This document shows positions 25,782-36,071 of a stretch of 64,000 nt of DNA, in pieces. The translations under genes and the position numbers were made by a program. Position 1 is the first letter of the stretch; each line of letters opens with the position of its first letter. The stretch comes from Ruminiclostridium cellobioparum DSM 1351 = ATCC 15832 (GTDB lineage Bacteria > Bacillota > Clostridia > Acetivibrionales > DSM-1351): positions 21,793 to 85,792 of the forward strand of contig NZ_JHYD01000037.1 in assembly GCF_000621505.1 (NCBI RefSeq), written 5' to 3'. The notes beneath the pieces were generated by a model. The model searched no databases. It was not told the DNA's origin and worked only from the letters and a program-made list of their open reading frames with translations.

Positions 25782-27875
25782 CTAAATGTTAAACAATATA
25801 TCGGCATAGGTCGGGAATGGCCACAATTTTGAATCCACAATGCACTCAAGTTTGTCGGCTACGGCCCTTAGACTTCCCATTTGGGCAAATACTCCGGTTC
25901 TGTAAAGCATAGCCTGCGCATAGCTGTCATGGGTTGCTTCCTGAGCCTCGGAAACCTTTTTGTCAAGCAGGGCGATTTCCTTGCTTAACTGTGTTGTCAG
26001 TGAAGTCACTTCTTTCAGAAGCTCGGCATTGGCACTGATATCGGCATCCACTCCGCAGCTCTTTATCTGGTTTATGGAGTTTGCCAGTTGGGCACCGAAG
26101 CTTATTACGGCCGGGAGGATTTGCCGTCTGGACATCTCCAGCATGGTCAGGGCTTCGATGTTTATTGTCTTTATATATTTTTCGAGGGATATTTCGTACC
26201 TGGAATGCATTTCCACTCTGCTGAATACCTTGTGCTTTTCCATAACAGAGATATTTTTTTCCTCCAGCAGACACTTTATGGATTCAACATAACTCTTGAT
26301 ATTGGGCAGCCCTCTTTTTTCAGCTTCGGCCACCCATTCCTCAGAGTAGCCGTTTCCGTTGAAAATAACCCGGCCGTTATGTTTAACAACATCTTTTATA
26401 ATGCTGCTGACTTCAGCATTGATATCCGAGGCCTTTTCCAGCCTGTCGGCAAAATTCTCCAGGACTTCGGCGACGGTTGTATTCAGGAAGAAATTTGAGG
26501 ATGCGATGGAGGCAGAGGAGCCAACCATCCTGAATTCAAATTTATTACCTGTGAATGCCAACGGAGAGGTTCTGTTTCTATCGGTTGTATCCCTTGGAAA
26601 GGCAGGCAGAGTGGATACACCGACGGTTAATTTACCTGCCTTGTTGGTACTTATATCTCCGCCCGAAGCAATCTGATCCAATATTTTTGTAAGCTCGTCA
26701 CCCAGGAAGACCGATATTATGGCGGGAGGTGCTTCATTTGCACCCAGTCTGTGGTCATTTCCGGGGTTGCCTGCAGCAAGTCTCAAAAGGTCGGCATATT
26801 CGTCAACCGCTTTGATTACAGCACATAGGAAAATAAGGAACTGGGCATTTTCATGGGGTGTTTTGCCGGGATCCAGCAGGTTTTGACCGTCATTGGTGGA
26901 CAATGACCAGTTATTGTGTTTTCCGGAACCGTTAACTCCTGCAAAGGGCTTCTCATGAAGCAGGCAAACCAGGCCATGTTTCAAGGCTACGGATTTCAAC
27001 AGCTCCATGGTGAGCTGATTGTGATCGGTAGCTATATTTGCAGTGGTAAAAATGGGGGCAAGCTCATGCTGTGCAGGAGCAACTTCATTATGTTCTGTCT
27101 TGGCGGAGATACCCAATTTCCACAGTTCTTCATCAAGATCCTTCATGAAGGCTGAAACACGCTGTTTTATGCTTCCATAGTAATGATCTTCCATTTCCTG
27201 ACCCTTGGGAGCTTTTGCACCAAAGAGGGTCCTGCCGGTAAAGATCAGATCTTTACGCCTGTCATAGATTTTTTTGTCGATAAGGAAATATTCCTGTTCG
27301 GGACCAACAGTGGGGGTAACCTTTGTAACCTTTTCGTTTCCAAAGAGGTGAAGTACCCGTATAGCGCTTTTGGAGAGACATTCCATGGATCTGAGCAAAG
27401 GGGTTTTCTTGTCGAGGGTTTCGCCGGTATAGGAACAAAAAACTGTAGGAATATATAAAGTATTGTTCTTAATAAATGCCGGAGAAGTACAATCCCAGGC
27501 TGTATATCCCCTGGCTTCAAAGGTGGCGCGCAATCCCCCCGAAGGGAAGGAGGAACCGTCGGCTTCACCCTTGCTCAATTCCTTACCTGAAAATTCCAAT
27601 ATGACCTTGCCATCCTCAGTAGGGTTGATGAAAGAATCATGCTTTTCGGCCGTAATGCCTGTCATTGGCTGAAACCAATGTGTAAAATGGGTTGCGCCCT
27701 TTTCTATTGCCCAATCCTTCATACAGCTGGAAACTACTTCTGAGATTTCCAGAGTGAGAGGAAGTCCTTCGTCAATAGTCTTTCTAAGTGCTTTATACGT
27801 GGCTTTTGGGAGTCTTTCTCTCATTACCGAATCGTTGAATACACTGGAACCAAAGATCTCACTTATATGACTCAT
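25782..27875 (-). CDS. glnN: Type III glutamine synthetase
   Basis: The 697-residue length is right for GSIII, far longer than GSI (about 450). Visible blocks include NPTEDGKVILEFSGKELSKGEADGSSFPSGG split by the usual spacing, the Glu-rich EHNEVAPAQHELAP metal/ammonium region, the loop FAGVNGSGKHNNWS and DRNRTSPLAFTGNKFEFR, all GSIII hallmarks. It makes glutamine from glutamate, ammonia and ATP as a dodecamer. GAGGTGA precedes the start on the minus strand. It is a single gene, divergent from 28381. Confidence 0.93.
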   Translation of the reverse strand: MSHISEIFGSSVFNDSVMRERLPKATYKALRKTIDEGLPLTLEISEVVSSCMKDWAIEKGATHFTHWFQPMTGITAEKHDSFINPTEDGKVILEFSGKELSKGEADGSSFPSGGLRATFEARGYTAWDCTSPAFIKNNTLYIPTVFCSYTGETLDKKTPLLRSMECLSKSAIRVLHLFGNEKVTKVTPTVGPEQEYFLIDKKIYDRRKDLIFTGRTLFGAKAPKGQEMEDHYYGSIKQRVSAFMKDLDEELWKLGISAKTEHNEVAPAQHELAPIFTTANIATDHNQLTMELLKSVALKHGLVCLLHEKPFAGVNGSGKHNNWSLSTNDGQNLLDPGKTPHENAQFLIFLCAVIKAVDEYADLLRLAAGNPGNDHRLGANEAPPAIISVFLGDELTKILDQIASGGDISTNKAGKLTVGVSTLPAFPRDTTDRNRTSPLAFTGNKFEFRMVGSSASIASSNFFLNTTVAEVLENFADRLEKASDINAEVSSIIKDVVKHNGRVIFNGNGYSEEWVAEAEKRGLPNIKSYVESIKCLLEEKNISVMEKHKVFSRVEMHSRYEISLEKYIKTINIEALTMLEMSRRQILPAVISFGAQLANSINQIKSCGVDADISANAELLKEVTSLTTQLSKEIALLDKKVSEAQEATHDSYAQAMLYRTGVFAQMGSLRAVADKLECIVDSKLWPFPTYADILFNI

Positions 27876-28380
27876 AAATCACCTCATGAAAAATTATTAA
27901 AAGCAGCTTGGAAACCAAGTTACTTATTATCTTATTAATTTACACTCATATTAATTTATACTATTAAAAGATACAATTTTTTAATTATAATTGCAAGAGA
28001 AAAAAATCATTACGTCTTTTTGGGATTGAGAGGATTTTTTTAAATAAATATGTATTGCCTGAAAATAGCTGTTTTTGTGAAAAATAAAAAATATTGTTTA
28101 TGAAAGGTAATCGGAAAAATTGCAAGTTGCTTGATTTTTGCTTCAAAAAAATCTGCCCATTTCTGACTATAATGGTGTTCTTTTACAGAAATATTACCAA
28201 AGTCAATTACGGTTGAGAACTTTCGCATTCAGCCGATAGTAATTGACTTTTTTAACAGGGAAATTTAAAATACGGGAGCAACTGTGCTATAATACTTATT
28301 ATGTTAGCCTCAGGCTCTTTTTTGACATGTTCTCTAAACCGGAACAATTCAGAACTTAAATAGATATAATAAAGGTGGTA
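27876..28380. other. 505-bp divergent intergenic region upstream of glnN
   Basis: This AT-rich stretch lies between two divergent genes and must hold both promoters. I see a small CTTGG-AAA-CCAAG hairpin in the glnN leader (about 27907-27919), the dispersed palindrome at 28198-28250, and TATAAT at 28288-28293 as a -10 for the plus-strand gene. I see no convincing coding sequence; a 62-codon minus frame at 28040-28228 has no ribosome site. Confidence 0.5.
28198..28250. repeat. Small dispersed palindrome, copy 2
   Basis: AAGTCAATT (28200-28208) pairs with AATTGACTT (28241-28249), followed by more T. Its right half matches the element at 17358-17403; the left inner part differs. Because it sits between divergent genes it is not needed as a terminator, which suggests a repeat family. 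Confidence 0.5.
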
Positions 28381-29586
28381 ATGCATATTAACATAGATTT
28401 TAATCCCGTCAGCCTGATATTAATTGTTCCCGTGGCATTTATACTGGTTTCGGCCTTGTTTACTTCATTCAGCCGTGACAGGATTCTAAACGGGTTTTAT
28501 TCAATTGTGAACAATATTGAATTTATAACAGCCCTGCTGATAGCACTATTTATAACTAAAGGCATACTTTTCGATAAAAGCAATGCGGTTTTCAAATTTA
28601 TTTATGATTTTTTGCCTGCGGCTGTCAAATCCAGTTTGGCTGCCAATAATATTTATACTTATCTATGTGTTGCTTTTATAATTCTTATTATTGTGGTTCT
28701 CTTGCTAAGACTGATAACCTATCCCTTGTACAACTATGTTTTCGACGGTATTGCCAACAGGATATACAAATCCATGAGTTCCATGGGCCCCATTTCAAAA
28801 AAGTTGATTTCTTTAATATGCAGTGTTCCCAGAGCGCTGGTAACATTAATATGTCTGAGTTTCATATTTTACTTTTTTTCATATTACTTTACAGTGCCGG
28901 GACTCTCAAAATACATCGATGAATCCAGGGTGTTGAATTCGGTGTATGATACTGCTTTAAAGCCTGTCATTGATTCGGAGGTTGCAAAGAAAATACCTGT
29001 AATCATAAATGACCAGTTCAACAAGCAGCAGGGTGTTGGTGAGCAAAGAGCAAAAATTGCCGAAAATATCAAGGATGCTCTTGGAAATTATAATATAAAG
29101 GTAATTCAGTACTTTAACGGTGTAACTCTGGATGATGCCGTAAAATCAACGCCTGAAATAGATAAGCTTGCTGTTGAGCTCACAAGGGGGGAATCCGGGG
29201 ACTACCAAAAAGGTAAAAAACTATACAAATGGATAACAGCCAATATAAAATATGACTACGAAAAAGCGAGAAAAATAGCAAAAGAGACAAAGGATACACA
29301 ATCCGGAACAATAATATGCTACCAGACCAAACAAGGGATATGCTTCGATTATTCAAGTTTATTCATATCCATGTGCCAGGCAAACGGAATTAAGGTAAGG
29401 CTGGTAACAGGGCTGGGATACAGCGGTCTTTCATGGGGGGATCACGCCTGGAATCAATTTTACGATTCCCAGTCAAAAAGATGGGTCAATGTGGACTGCA
29501 CTTTTGGAGTAAACGGAGGAAATTACTTTGACACGGCAAAATTTTCTCTTGATCATAAAAATGATGAAATTCAGGGGGAGTGGTAA
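28381..29586 (+). CDS. Membrane protein with extracellular transglutaminase-like domain
   Basis: I take ATG 28381 (AAAGGTGG upstream). The 401-residue protein has about four hydrophobic segments in residues 10-190, resembling CvpA-like regions, then an outside domain with a transglutaminase-like triad: Cys321 (GICFDYS), His355 (GDHAWN) and Asp372 (VNVDCTFG). Such domains act as proteases or cross-linkers; in clostridia they are common in envelope proteins of unknown substrate. A TATAAT box lies about 90 bases upstream. Confidence 0.82.
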   Translation: MHINIDFNPVSLILIVPVAFILVSALFTSFSRDRILNGFYSIVNNIEFITALLIALFITKGILFDKSNAVFKFIYDFLPAAVKSSLAANNIYTYLCVAFIILIIVVLLLRLITYPLYNYVFDGIANRIYKSMSSMGPISKKLISLICSVPRALVTLICLSFIFYFFSYYFTVPGLSKYIDESRVLNSVYDTALKPVIDSEVAKKIPVIINDQFNKQQGVGEQRAKIAENIKDALGNYNIKVIQYFNGVTLDDAVKSTPEIDKLAVELTRGESGDYQKGKKLYKWITANIKYDYEKARKIAKETKDTQSGTIICYQTKQGICFDYSSLFISMCQANGIKVRLVTGLGYSGLSWGDHAWNQFYDSQSKRWVNVDCTFGVNGGNYFDTAKFSLDHKNDEIQGEW

Positions 29587-29720
29587 TCAAAATCCTAAAA
29601 TTTTTGGGAAAGTGTTAAATTACTTAGAAAATATAGAAATTAATGTAAGAAAGTAGTAAAATGATATAGATTCCATGAAAACATTTTAATATAATAGCTT
29701 CTGATAGGGGATTGAATAAA

Positions 29721-31505
29721 ATGAGACTCAAATCAAAACATATTCCCGGGATAGATTTCCTAGCAATGATTTTTATATCAATTTTAATCATATTTGGAGC
29801 GTTCGGAATTATATCATATCAGAATACATCTATTGTTTTGAAAAATAGCATTGTTGATTCCAACATCTGCATGGCTGCCGATAATTCCAATCTGCTGAAA
29901 CAGCATTTAAAAGAACTAAAGACAATTATTGAAGGAGTGAGCTTCAGAACTGAAATTCAGTCAATGGATTGGTCGTCCCAAAAGCCGGTTTTGCTTGAAG
30001 AAGCCGAGAGATTAAACGTTATGAGGTTTCAGATAACGGACCTGGCGGGATATTCCCAATCCACCCCGGAAGCTCAGTTCGATCTGCCCGACCTGGAAGG
30101 GGTTCATAGTGCCTTAAAAGGTGAAGCGTACATATCTGAGCCATTTCAGGAAAGTGCCGGCAAGGGGGCAATCATGGCATGCTCTGTGCCCATAAAAAAT
30201 AAAAAGAAAGATATTGTCGGAGCTTTGACAGCTTCATTAGACTCTCATTTTTTAATTGACAGTATAAGCAATTTGCAGATGGGTGAAACCGGATTCGGAT
30301 TCATAATAGATAAAGATGGAAGAATAATTGCATGCCCCGACAGGGAAAAAATACTGGACAAGCAGTCAGATATCAATGAAAATCCCGAATTTGGAGATTT
30401 TATTCATGAAATGGGCTCCCGGGAAAAAGGATATGCCTTATACAATTACGCAGGAAAGGATTATTTTACTACATATTCAAAAATTGCAGATACCGAATGG
30501 TTTTTAGCATTAACAGCTCCCGAGCAGGAGGTTTTTCAAAAGCTGGATATCCTCAAAAAGAAGTTCTTTTCACTGATACTCATAACCATAACATTCTGTA
30601 TATTTTGCTGTCTTTTATTAGCAGGGTATTTATTTAAAAGGAAAACTGTTCAAGATCTTGAACTTCGGGTTGAGGAGGATAAACGTCTATTAAAGGAATC
30701 CTCTGAGCTTGAAAAGTTAAGAACACAATTTTTCGCCAATATCACACATGAACTGAGGACTCCCCTTAATGTGATTCTGGCGTCCATACAGCTCTGTAAA
30801 CTTTATTTTGAAAAGGAGAAGGGAACTCATAACGTCAATATGTCAAAACACTTAAAGACCATGAAGCAGAATTGTTATAGACTTATGAGGCTTGTAAATA
30901 ATTTAATTGATACAACAAAGATTGACGTGGGATTTCTCGAAAAACATGCAGGCAATAATAACATAATAAAAATAGTTGAAGACATAACCATGTCCATACA
31001 GGAATTTACCCAGAACAAAGGGATTAATCTGTTTTTTGAAAAAAATTCCGAGGAGAAGATAATTGCCTGTGATGTAGATAAGATAGAGAGAATTATGCTC
31101 AATCTTATATCAAATGCAATTAAGTTTACCGATCAGGGAGGCAGTATTTATGTTAAGGTTGAGGACAGGGGTGAAAATGTTGTAATATCCGTAAAGGATA
31201 CAGGCATAGGCATACCCAGGGACAAGCAGGCTGCCATTTTTGAGCGTTTTGTCCAGGTCGAGCAGACACTGACAAAGAACAAGGATGGCAGCGGCATAGG
31301 CCTGGCTATGGTGAAATCCTTTGTTGAGATGCATGGGGGTACAATAACTGCTGTCAGTGAGTATGGCAAGGGAAGTGAGTTTATTATAGACCTGCCTGTG
31401 ACAACAATAGAAAACAAGAGGGATGAGTTTTACCTTGAGGAGGTTGAAACGCAGAGAAGGATCGAGCGTATAAATATTGAGTTTTCAGACATTTATTATT
31501 CATGA
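29721..31505 (+). CDS. Sensor histidine kinase with extracellular Cache-type domain
   Basis: I prefer ATG 29721, because the in-frame TTG at 29712 abuts the TAGGGGA site. The 594-residue kinase has a first helix (about 10-32), a periplasmic-type sensor of about 240 residues with the dCache-like MGETGFGFIIDKDGRIIACP, a second helix (about 285-305), the phospho-site His343 in ITHELRTP and a full ATP domain (DTGIGIP; GSGIGLAMVK). No response regulator is adjacent, so it is an orphan; the receiver proteins from 36296 on are candidates. Confidence 0.88.
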   Translation: MRLKSKHIPGIDFLAMIFISILIIFGAFGIISYQNTSIVLKNSIVDSNICMAADNSNLLKQHLKELKTIIEGVSFRTEIQSMDWSSQKPVLLEEAERLNVMRFQITDLAGYSQSTPEAQFDLPDLEGVHSALKGEAYISEPFQESAGKGAIMACSVPIKNKKKDIVGALTASLDSHFLIDSISNLQMGETGFGFIIDKDGRIIACPDREKILDKQSDINENPEFGDFIHEMGSREKGYALYNYAGKDYFTTYSKIADTEWFLALTAPEQEVFQKLDILKKKFFSLILITITFCIFCCLLLAGYLFKRKTVQDLELRVEEDKRLLKESSELEKLRTQFFANITHELRTPLNVILASIQLCKLYFEKEKGTHNVNMSKHLKTMKQNCYRLMRLVNNLIDTTKIDVGFLEKHAGNNNIIKIVEDITMSIQEFTQNKGINLFFEKNSEEKIIACDVDKIERIMLNLISNAIKFTDQGGSIYVKVEDRGENVVISVKDTGIGIPRDKQAAIFERFVQVEQTLTKNKDGSGIGLAMVKSFVEMHGGTITAVSEYGKGSEFIIDLPVTTIENKRDEFYLEEVETQRRIERINIEFSDIYYS

Positions 31506-31521
31506 GCTGATATATTAATTT

Positions 31522-31550
31522 TTGTCTATCATTACTCCTTATGGTAAAAT
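31522..31550 (+). promoter_or_regulatory. Promoter of the M24 peptidase gene
   Basis: TTGTCT (31522-31527), a 17-base spacer and TAAAAT (31545-31550) lie about 90 bases before ATG 31639, in the gap after the histidine kinase. Confidence 0.55.
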
Positions 31551-31638
31551 TAAGTTGGATGGAGCATTATTACATAACACTGCTATATAACATACAACAC
31601 ATTATTCTTATTACAGCTGAAGGAGACTTTATTGATTA

Positions 31639-32829
31639 ATGGATATAAAGGTTACTGAAAGAGAATTAAGGGATAGAATAGAAAGACTTTGCAAGGCAAT
31701 CACCAAAAGGTATGACGAATGGGACACGGCAGTGATTTTAAGCCGTGTCAGCCAATATTATTTTACAGGTACCATGCAGGATGGAATACTTATAATAAAG
31801 AAGAACGGGGAGGTGATGTATTTTGCCAGGAGAAGCTACGACAGGGCAAGGATTGAATCGCCTCTCGCATGCATATATCCCATGGAAAGCTATAGAGATG
31901 CTGCGGCCGCGGCAGGCCGCGAGCTGGGAAATACTTTGTTTGAAACAGAACTGTTAACGGTTGGAATTCTGGAAAGAATTAAAAAGCATTTTTCAATAGA
32001 AAAAATGTACAGCCTGGACAACATTATTTTTGAAGTGAGGGCCATAAAGAGCCCATACGAACTACACTGCATGAAGGAATCCGGAAAGCGGCACCAAAAG
32101 CTGCTTGATGAAATAGTGCCTTCAATTTTGAAAGAAGGCATGAGTGAAGTGGACTTTACTGCAGAGTTATACAGGCACATGCTGAAAATAGGCTTCCATG
32201 GGGTTTCACGGTTTTCCAGATATCAGACCGAAATGATAGCGGGGCAAATTGCATTTGGCGAAAATTCTTTATATCATACGAATTTTGATGGACCTGGCGG
32301 CATGAAGGGGATGAGTGCGGCAGTTCCCATTATAGGCAGCAGGGACAGATTTCTGAGGAAAGGTGATCTGGTTTTTGTGGATATCGGATTCGGAATGTAT
32401 GGTTACCACAGTGACAGAACACAGGTTTACATGTTTGGTGAAACTCCATCCGCAGAAGTTGTCAGGGCTCACCGCAAATGTATTGAGATACAGAAGCAGG
32501 CTGCAGAATTATTGAAGCCCGGCAGCATTCCGTCCCGGATATATGAATCGGTAATGTCGGGGATAGAGGAGGAGTTCCTTGAGAACTTTATGGGCTTCGG
32601 GAGCAGGAAGGTCAAGTTCCTGGGCCATGGAATAGGTCTTCACATCGATGAGCCTCCTGCCATAGCGGAAGGTTTTGACAGACCTCTTGAGGAAAATATG
32701 GTTATTGCCCTGGAACCGAAAAAAGGGATGGCCGGAGTGGGCATGGTAGGTGTTGAGGATACCTATATAGTGACTCCGGAGGGCGGACAGCTGATTACCG
32801 GTGGAGAAAAGGATATTATTGCAGTATGA
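31639..32829 (+). CDS. M24-family metallopeptidase (Xaa-Pro peptidase-like)
   Basis: The 396-residue protein has a creatinase N-terminal domain and a complete catalytic domain. All five metal ligands are visible: Asp in LVFVDIG, Asp in YHSDRTQ, His in LGHGIGLH, Glu in IALEPKKG and Glu in VGVEDTY. It should remove N-terminal residues before proline or act as a related dipeptidase in the cytoplasm. ATG 31639 is the first start after an in-frame TGA; AAGGAG lies rather far upstream (about 14 bases). Compare the degenerate relative at 7381. Confidence 0.85.
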   Translation: MDIKVTERELRDRIERLCKAITKRYDEWDTAVILSRVSQYYFTGTMQDGILIIKKNGEVMYFARRSYDRARIESPLACIYPMESYRDAAAAAGRELGNTLFETELLTVGILERIKKHFSIEKMYSLDNIIFEVRAIKSPYELHCMKESGKRHQKLLDEIVPSILKEGMSEVDFTAELYRHMLKIGFHGVSRFSRYQTEMIAGQIAFGENSLYHTNFDGPGGMKGMSAAVPIIGSRDRFLRKGDLVFVDIGFGMYGYHSDRTQVYMFGETPSAEVVRAHRKCIEIQKQAAELLKPGSIPSRIYESVMSGIEEEFLENFMGFGSRKVKFLGHGIGLHIDEPPAIAEGFDRPLEENMVIALEPKKGMAGVGMVGVEDTYIVTPEGGQLITGGEKDIIAV

Positions 32830-32874
32830 AAACAGATGGATTACCGGACCGGTTAACCGTCAAAAGGAGTAATT

Positions 32875-33552
32875 ATGGCTTTTATTAAAAATTACGGTGA
32901 ATTTATAGAAAGAGTAAATGAGTTGGGTTTTATGCCATTATCAGATATACTTCCCGGTCTTCCTTCATTAGCCGCTGAAACCAGGAAAGAGGCCTGGCAT
33001 ACCGGTGATTTTGATACCGACCCCTGGTGCTGGAAGGATAAAGCGGCAGGAGAAAAGCAGCTGGCTTTTGGGTGTATTCTTGGAGGGCATAAGGGGTTTG
33101 TTTCGCCTGGCATGTATCCATACTTTTATGCTTGCTGCCGGCCGGAGGAAACGATGGAAGAAAGGTGGAGGCAGGGAGTGGTAAGCCCTGAGGTAAAAGA
33201 ACTCTGGAAGCTCTTCGAGACTAAAACACTGCTCAATACAAGTGATATAAGACGCGAGGCGGGTGTCGGTAAAAAAGGCGGCAGCAAAGTGGACCGTGCA
33301 ATCGTTGAACTTCAAAAACACTATTATATCACTGTTGCAGGTAACCGGAGAAAAATCGGAAAATCGGGCGAGCCATACGGGTGGCCTGCAAATGTATATG
33401 ACAGGGTTGTGGATTGGGCTCCGGCCGGTTGGCTTGACAAATGCGCTGACCTGGAAAAAGCTGAGGCAGGTTGTTATATAATAGATACAGGATTGAAAAT
33501 GGGTAACAATCTAAAGGAAGCAGATCTGAGAAAAGTTTTGGCCATAAGTTAA
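32875..33552 (+). CDS. AlkZ-related protein
   Basis: The 225-residue protein is rich in Trp and resembles the short AlkZ-related family of clostridia: an N-terminal WKDKAAGEKQLAFG block, then a winged-helix-like region (SDIRREAGVGKKGGSKVDRA, about residues 123-142) and a C-terminal VVDWAPAGWLD segment. AlkZ proteins are DNA glycosylases for cross-links, but this short form is uncharacterised and the catalytic residues cannot be confirmed by eye. AAAGGAG precedes ATG 32875, 45 bases after the peptidase. Confidence 0.6.
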   Translation: MAFIKNYGEFIERVNELGFMPLSDILPGLPSLAAETRKEAWHTGDFDTDPWCWKDKAAGEKQLAFGCILGGHKGFVSPGMYPYFYACCRPEETMEERWRQGVVSPEVKELWKLFETKTLLNTSDIRREAGVGKKGGSKVDRAIVELQKHYYITVAGNRRKIGKSGEPYGWPANVYDRVVDWAPAGWLDKCADLEKAEAGCYIIDTGLKMGNNLKEADLRKVLAIS

Positions 33553-33745
33553 TATGGGCAGGTTTATTCCGTTTCCGAAAGAAATTACATAAAGATTAAA
33601 TTTGTGTGACCGAAAATACTACTTAATACAGGTGTGTTATAATATACCAGTAAATACGGAAATTATTACCATGGGGAAATATTGGAGGTTCTAACTTAAT
33701 AATGGTATATTTCTGGTGAAGAATTTAGAATTGGAGGATTATTTT

Positions 33746-35299
33746 ATGAAGTATGCAAATAAGACAAAGATATTATTGCTGGCCGTGATTATGGCGGTCA
33801 CGCTGCCTTTTTCAGCGTTTGCTGCAGGAGCAGAACCAGTTTGGGGATGGACAGGCGGTATTAATACTGCTGTTGAAAACGGCAAAGCCGTCGAACTTAA
33901 TAAAATATTCGAGTACGGAGATCACAAAATAAAATTTGAAAATGCCGTTTGGGAGGACTATGCGCTTTTAGTGGCCTTTTCTGTTCCGGATGCAGACAAA
34001 GAGGATTCAGTCATGCCGTCACAGATATCTCTTGTAAATGAAGAAGGAAAATCTGTAAGCCAGGGTCATGGCAGTGAATACGGCGGAAATGGAAAAGGAG
34101 TACTGGAGTTTAATCTGAACAGGGAACTAATCAAGGGTGATAAATTATATTTAAAAATACATACGTTACGCAAAGCAGGAAGAGAAAAGCCTGATTATAC
34201 CTATACAATGGTGCTTGATAAATCCCTGTCCGCTGACGGAGCAAAATACAATCCCGGAAAAGAAATTAAAACGGACTATGGCACTTTAAAGTTTGTAACA
34301 GCAAGTAACTCAAGGGAAAGACTGAGTATCGATTATACTTTTGACTATATACAGGAAATAAAAGAATTAACCAAAAGTGATCCGGATACTAATATTTTTG
34401 TTCACGACTTATTCCCTCAAATCACTCTGACAGATGCCAACAAAAAAGTTTTCCGCGCCAATGGCAGAAGTTCGGGGGATGAAGGTAAGTATGGCAGCCT
34501 GTATTTTGACGGAATGCCTGAACTCAACAAACCGGTCACAATATCAGTTACATGCAGTGAGAAGGTTGCAAATTGGAGCCTGCCCATACCGGTTAAAAAG
34601 GCAGAAGTTGAAACTGTTAGTGTTAACAAGGAGTATAAAAGTGAGGGCGGCAGCTTTAAGATAAAAAACATATACCTTGGTTCGGCAAGCACTTATCTTG
34701 ATTATGAATTTATACCGGATAAGGGTTATGAAGTGACCAGACTTGAGCCTTTGGTTTCAATGAACATAAGAAACAAAAATGTCCAGGGGTCAACCTCAAA
34801 TGGCGATCTTGCCGGTAAAATAATATTTAAATATCCCATAACCCGGAAAGACCTTAAGGATGTGACGTTTTATGTGGATTCAGTAAAAAGAAGTATAAAA
34901 TATGGGCAGAGCATAAAAATTGATTTTGACAAGACACCGGGGGATTATAAAATCAAAGTAGACGGTTCTGAAATTCAAGTGACAAATTTGAAAATCAAGG
35001 ATGGAAAAACAACATGCTTTGATCTGGAGGTAAATGACAGCAACAGAAAATTCAGTGACTTTGATGTTGGAATAAAAGCTGATACTCAACATCTCTCATG
35101 GTCCTCAAGCTCGAGTTCGGATGAATTTGAAAATATTTTTGATAAGCTTAAAGAAGGATTGGGTCTGACCTCTCAGGACGGGAAAAAGTCACCGTTAAAG
35201 AAATCCATACAAGTTGATGGAGAACATAAAAAGCTCGAGGTTGAAATTGAAAGCCTTGTATACTCAGATTCATATAAAAGTGAAATCAAATTAAATTAA
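33746..35299 (+). CDS. Secreted protein of unknown function
   Basis: I take ATG 33746 (TTGGAGG upstream); the frame opens earlier but without a site. The 517-residue product has a clear signal peptide (KYANKTK, a hydrophobic core, then AFA before AGAEP). The rest is Lys-rich and beta-rich, with several similar segments of 90-120 residues suggesting repeated Ig-like or DUF4179-like modules. Ser-rich SWSSSSSSDEF near residue 450 may be a linker. No catalytic motif seen. A hairpin follows at 35344. Confidence 0.75.
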   Translation: MKYANKTKILLLAVIMAVTLPFSAFAAGAEPVWGWTGGINTAVENGKAVELNKIFEYGDHKIKFENAVWEDYALLVAFSVPDADKEDSVMPSQISLVNEEGKSVSQGHGSEYGGNGKGVLEFNLNRELIKGDKLYLKIHTLRKAGREKPDYTYTMVLDKSLSADGAKYNPGKEIKTDYGTLKFVTASNSRERLSIDYTFDYIQEIKELTKSDPDTNIFVHDLFPQITLTDANKKVFRANGRSSGDEGKYGSLYFDGMPELNKPVTISVTCSEKVANWSLPIPVKKAEVETVSVNKEYKSEGGSFKIKNIYLGSASTYLDYEFIPDKGYEVTRLEPLVSMNIRNKNVQGSTSNGDLAGKIIFKYPITRKDLKDVTFYVDSVKRSIKYGQSIKIDFDKTPGDYKIKVDGSEIQVTNLKIKDGKTTCFDLEVNDSNRKFSDFDVGIKADTQHLSWSSSSSSDEFENIFDKLKEGLGLTSQDGKKSPLKKSIQVDGEHKKLEVEIESLVYSDSYKSEIKLN

Positions 35300-35343
35300 T
35301 TTCAAATCAAAAAAAATAATAGACACTTTGACTAAACTGGCGT

Positions 35344-35366
35344 GCCTTCGGTTTACTACCGGAGGC
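35344..35366 (+). terminator. Hairpin after the secreted-protein gene
   Basis: GCCTTCGGT (35344-35352) pairs with ACCGGAGGC (35358-35366), one G-T. There is no T-run, so it is only a weak terminator candidate. Confidence 0.4.
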
Positions 35367-35440
35367 ATTGTCCATATATTTATCTGGATATACTATTAAA
35401 TCCGGTTTTATTTTACGGCACCTTCACAGGTGTTTACTGT

Positions 35441-35468
35441 TTGACATATTTCCATATTTTGATAGAAT
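35441..35468 (+). promoter_or_regulatory. Promoter of the coiled-coil gene
   Basis: TTGACA (35441-35446), a 16-base spacer and TAGAAT (35463-35468), 32 bases before ATG 35501. Confidence 0.7.
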
Positions 35469-35500
35469 AAAAGTATCTTCGGTATATGGGGGATTAAATT

Positions 35501-36049
35501 ATGACTAGTGTTTTTATAGGCTTGGTATCGGCAGGGACTACTATAATAGTGCTGATACTTGGTGAACTGCTATTCGGTTCAAAAATTCTCAGCCTGATTG
35601 AAAGGCATCGGACAATAATAATAAGCGCGCATGACAACCAGGCGGCAGACCATAATAGAATATTGGAGGATACAAATGCTCTAAGAGTCGATAACAGGAT
35701 AATTCTAAAGATTAGTGAAAACCTTAATGGAAAAATAGAAGCGATTGATAAAGATCTTTTAAATGAGAAAGAAAATAAACGGTTACAGTTTGAAAGCCTG
35801 TCAGATAAACAAAGGGAAATAAAAAACAGTCTGGATAGACTTGTAAGTTTTTCGGATGAATTTGAAAAAAAATCTATGGAGAATTCGAAGCTCTGGCGTG
35901 AAAAAGAAGAATTAAAGGAAGAAAACAGGGAACTGGGAAGGATTATAAAACTGCAGAAAGCAAGAATATCCGAATTGGAAAGAATTAATGAGATTCAAAC
36001 AGAAGAAGTAAAAGATAAAATAGTGCACACAATGCCCGAAATAAATTAA
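35501..36049 (+). CDS. Membrane-anchored coiled-coil protein
   Basis: The 182-residue protein has one N-terminal helix (residues 4-27) and then an almost entirely charged, heptad-rich region (about 30-175) with no globular domain, so it is a single-pass anchor with a long cytoplasmic coiled coil. I do not recognise the family. TGGGGG precedes ATG 35501. It is a single gene with its own promoter and a terminator at 36072, directly before the signalling block. Confidence 0.75.
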   Translation: MTSVFIGLVSAGTTIIVLILGELLFGSKILSLIERHRTIIISAHDNQAADHNRILEDTNALRVDNRIILKISENLNGKIEAIDKDLLNEKENKRLQFESLSDKQREIKNSLDRLVSFSDEFEKKSMENSKLWREKEELKEENRELGRIIKLQKARISELERINEIQTEEVKDKIVHTMPEIN

Positions 36050-36071
36050 ATAAATTATAATTAATGACTGC

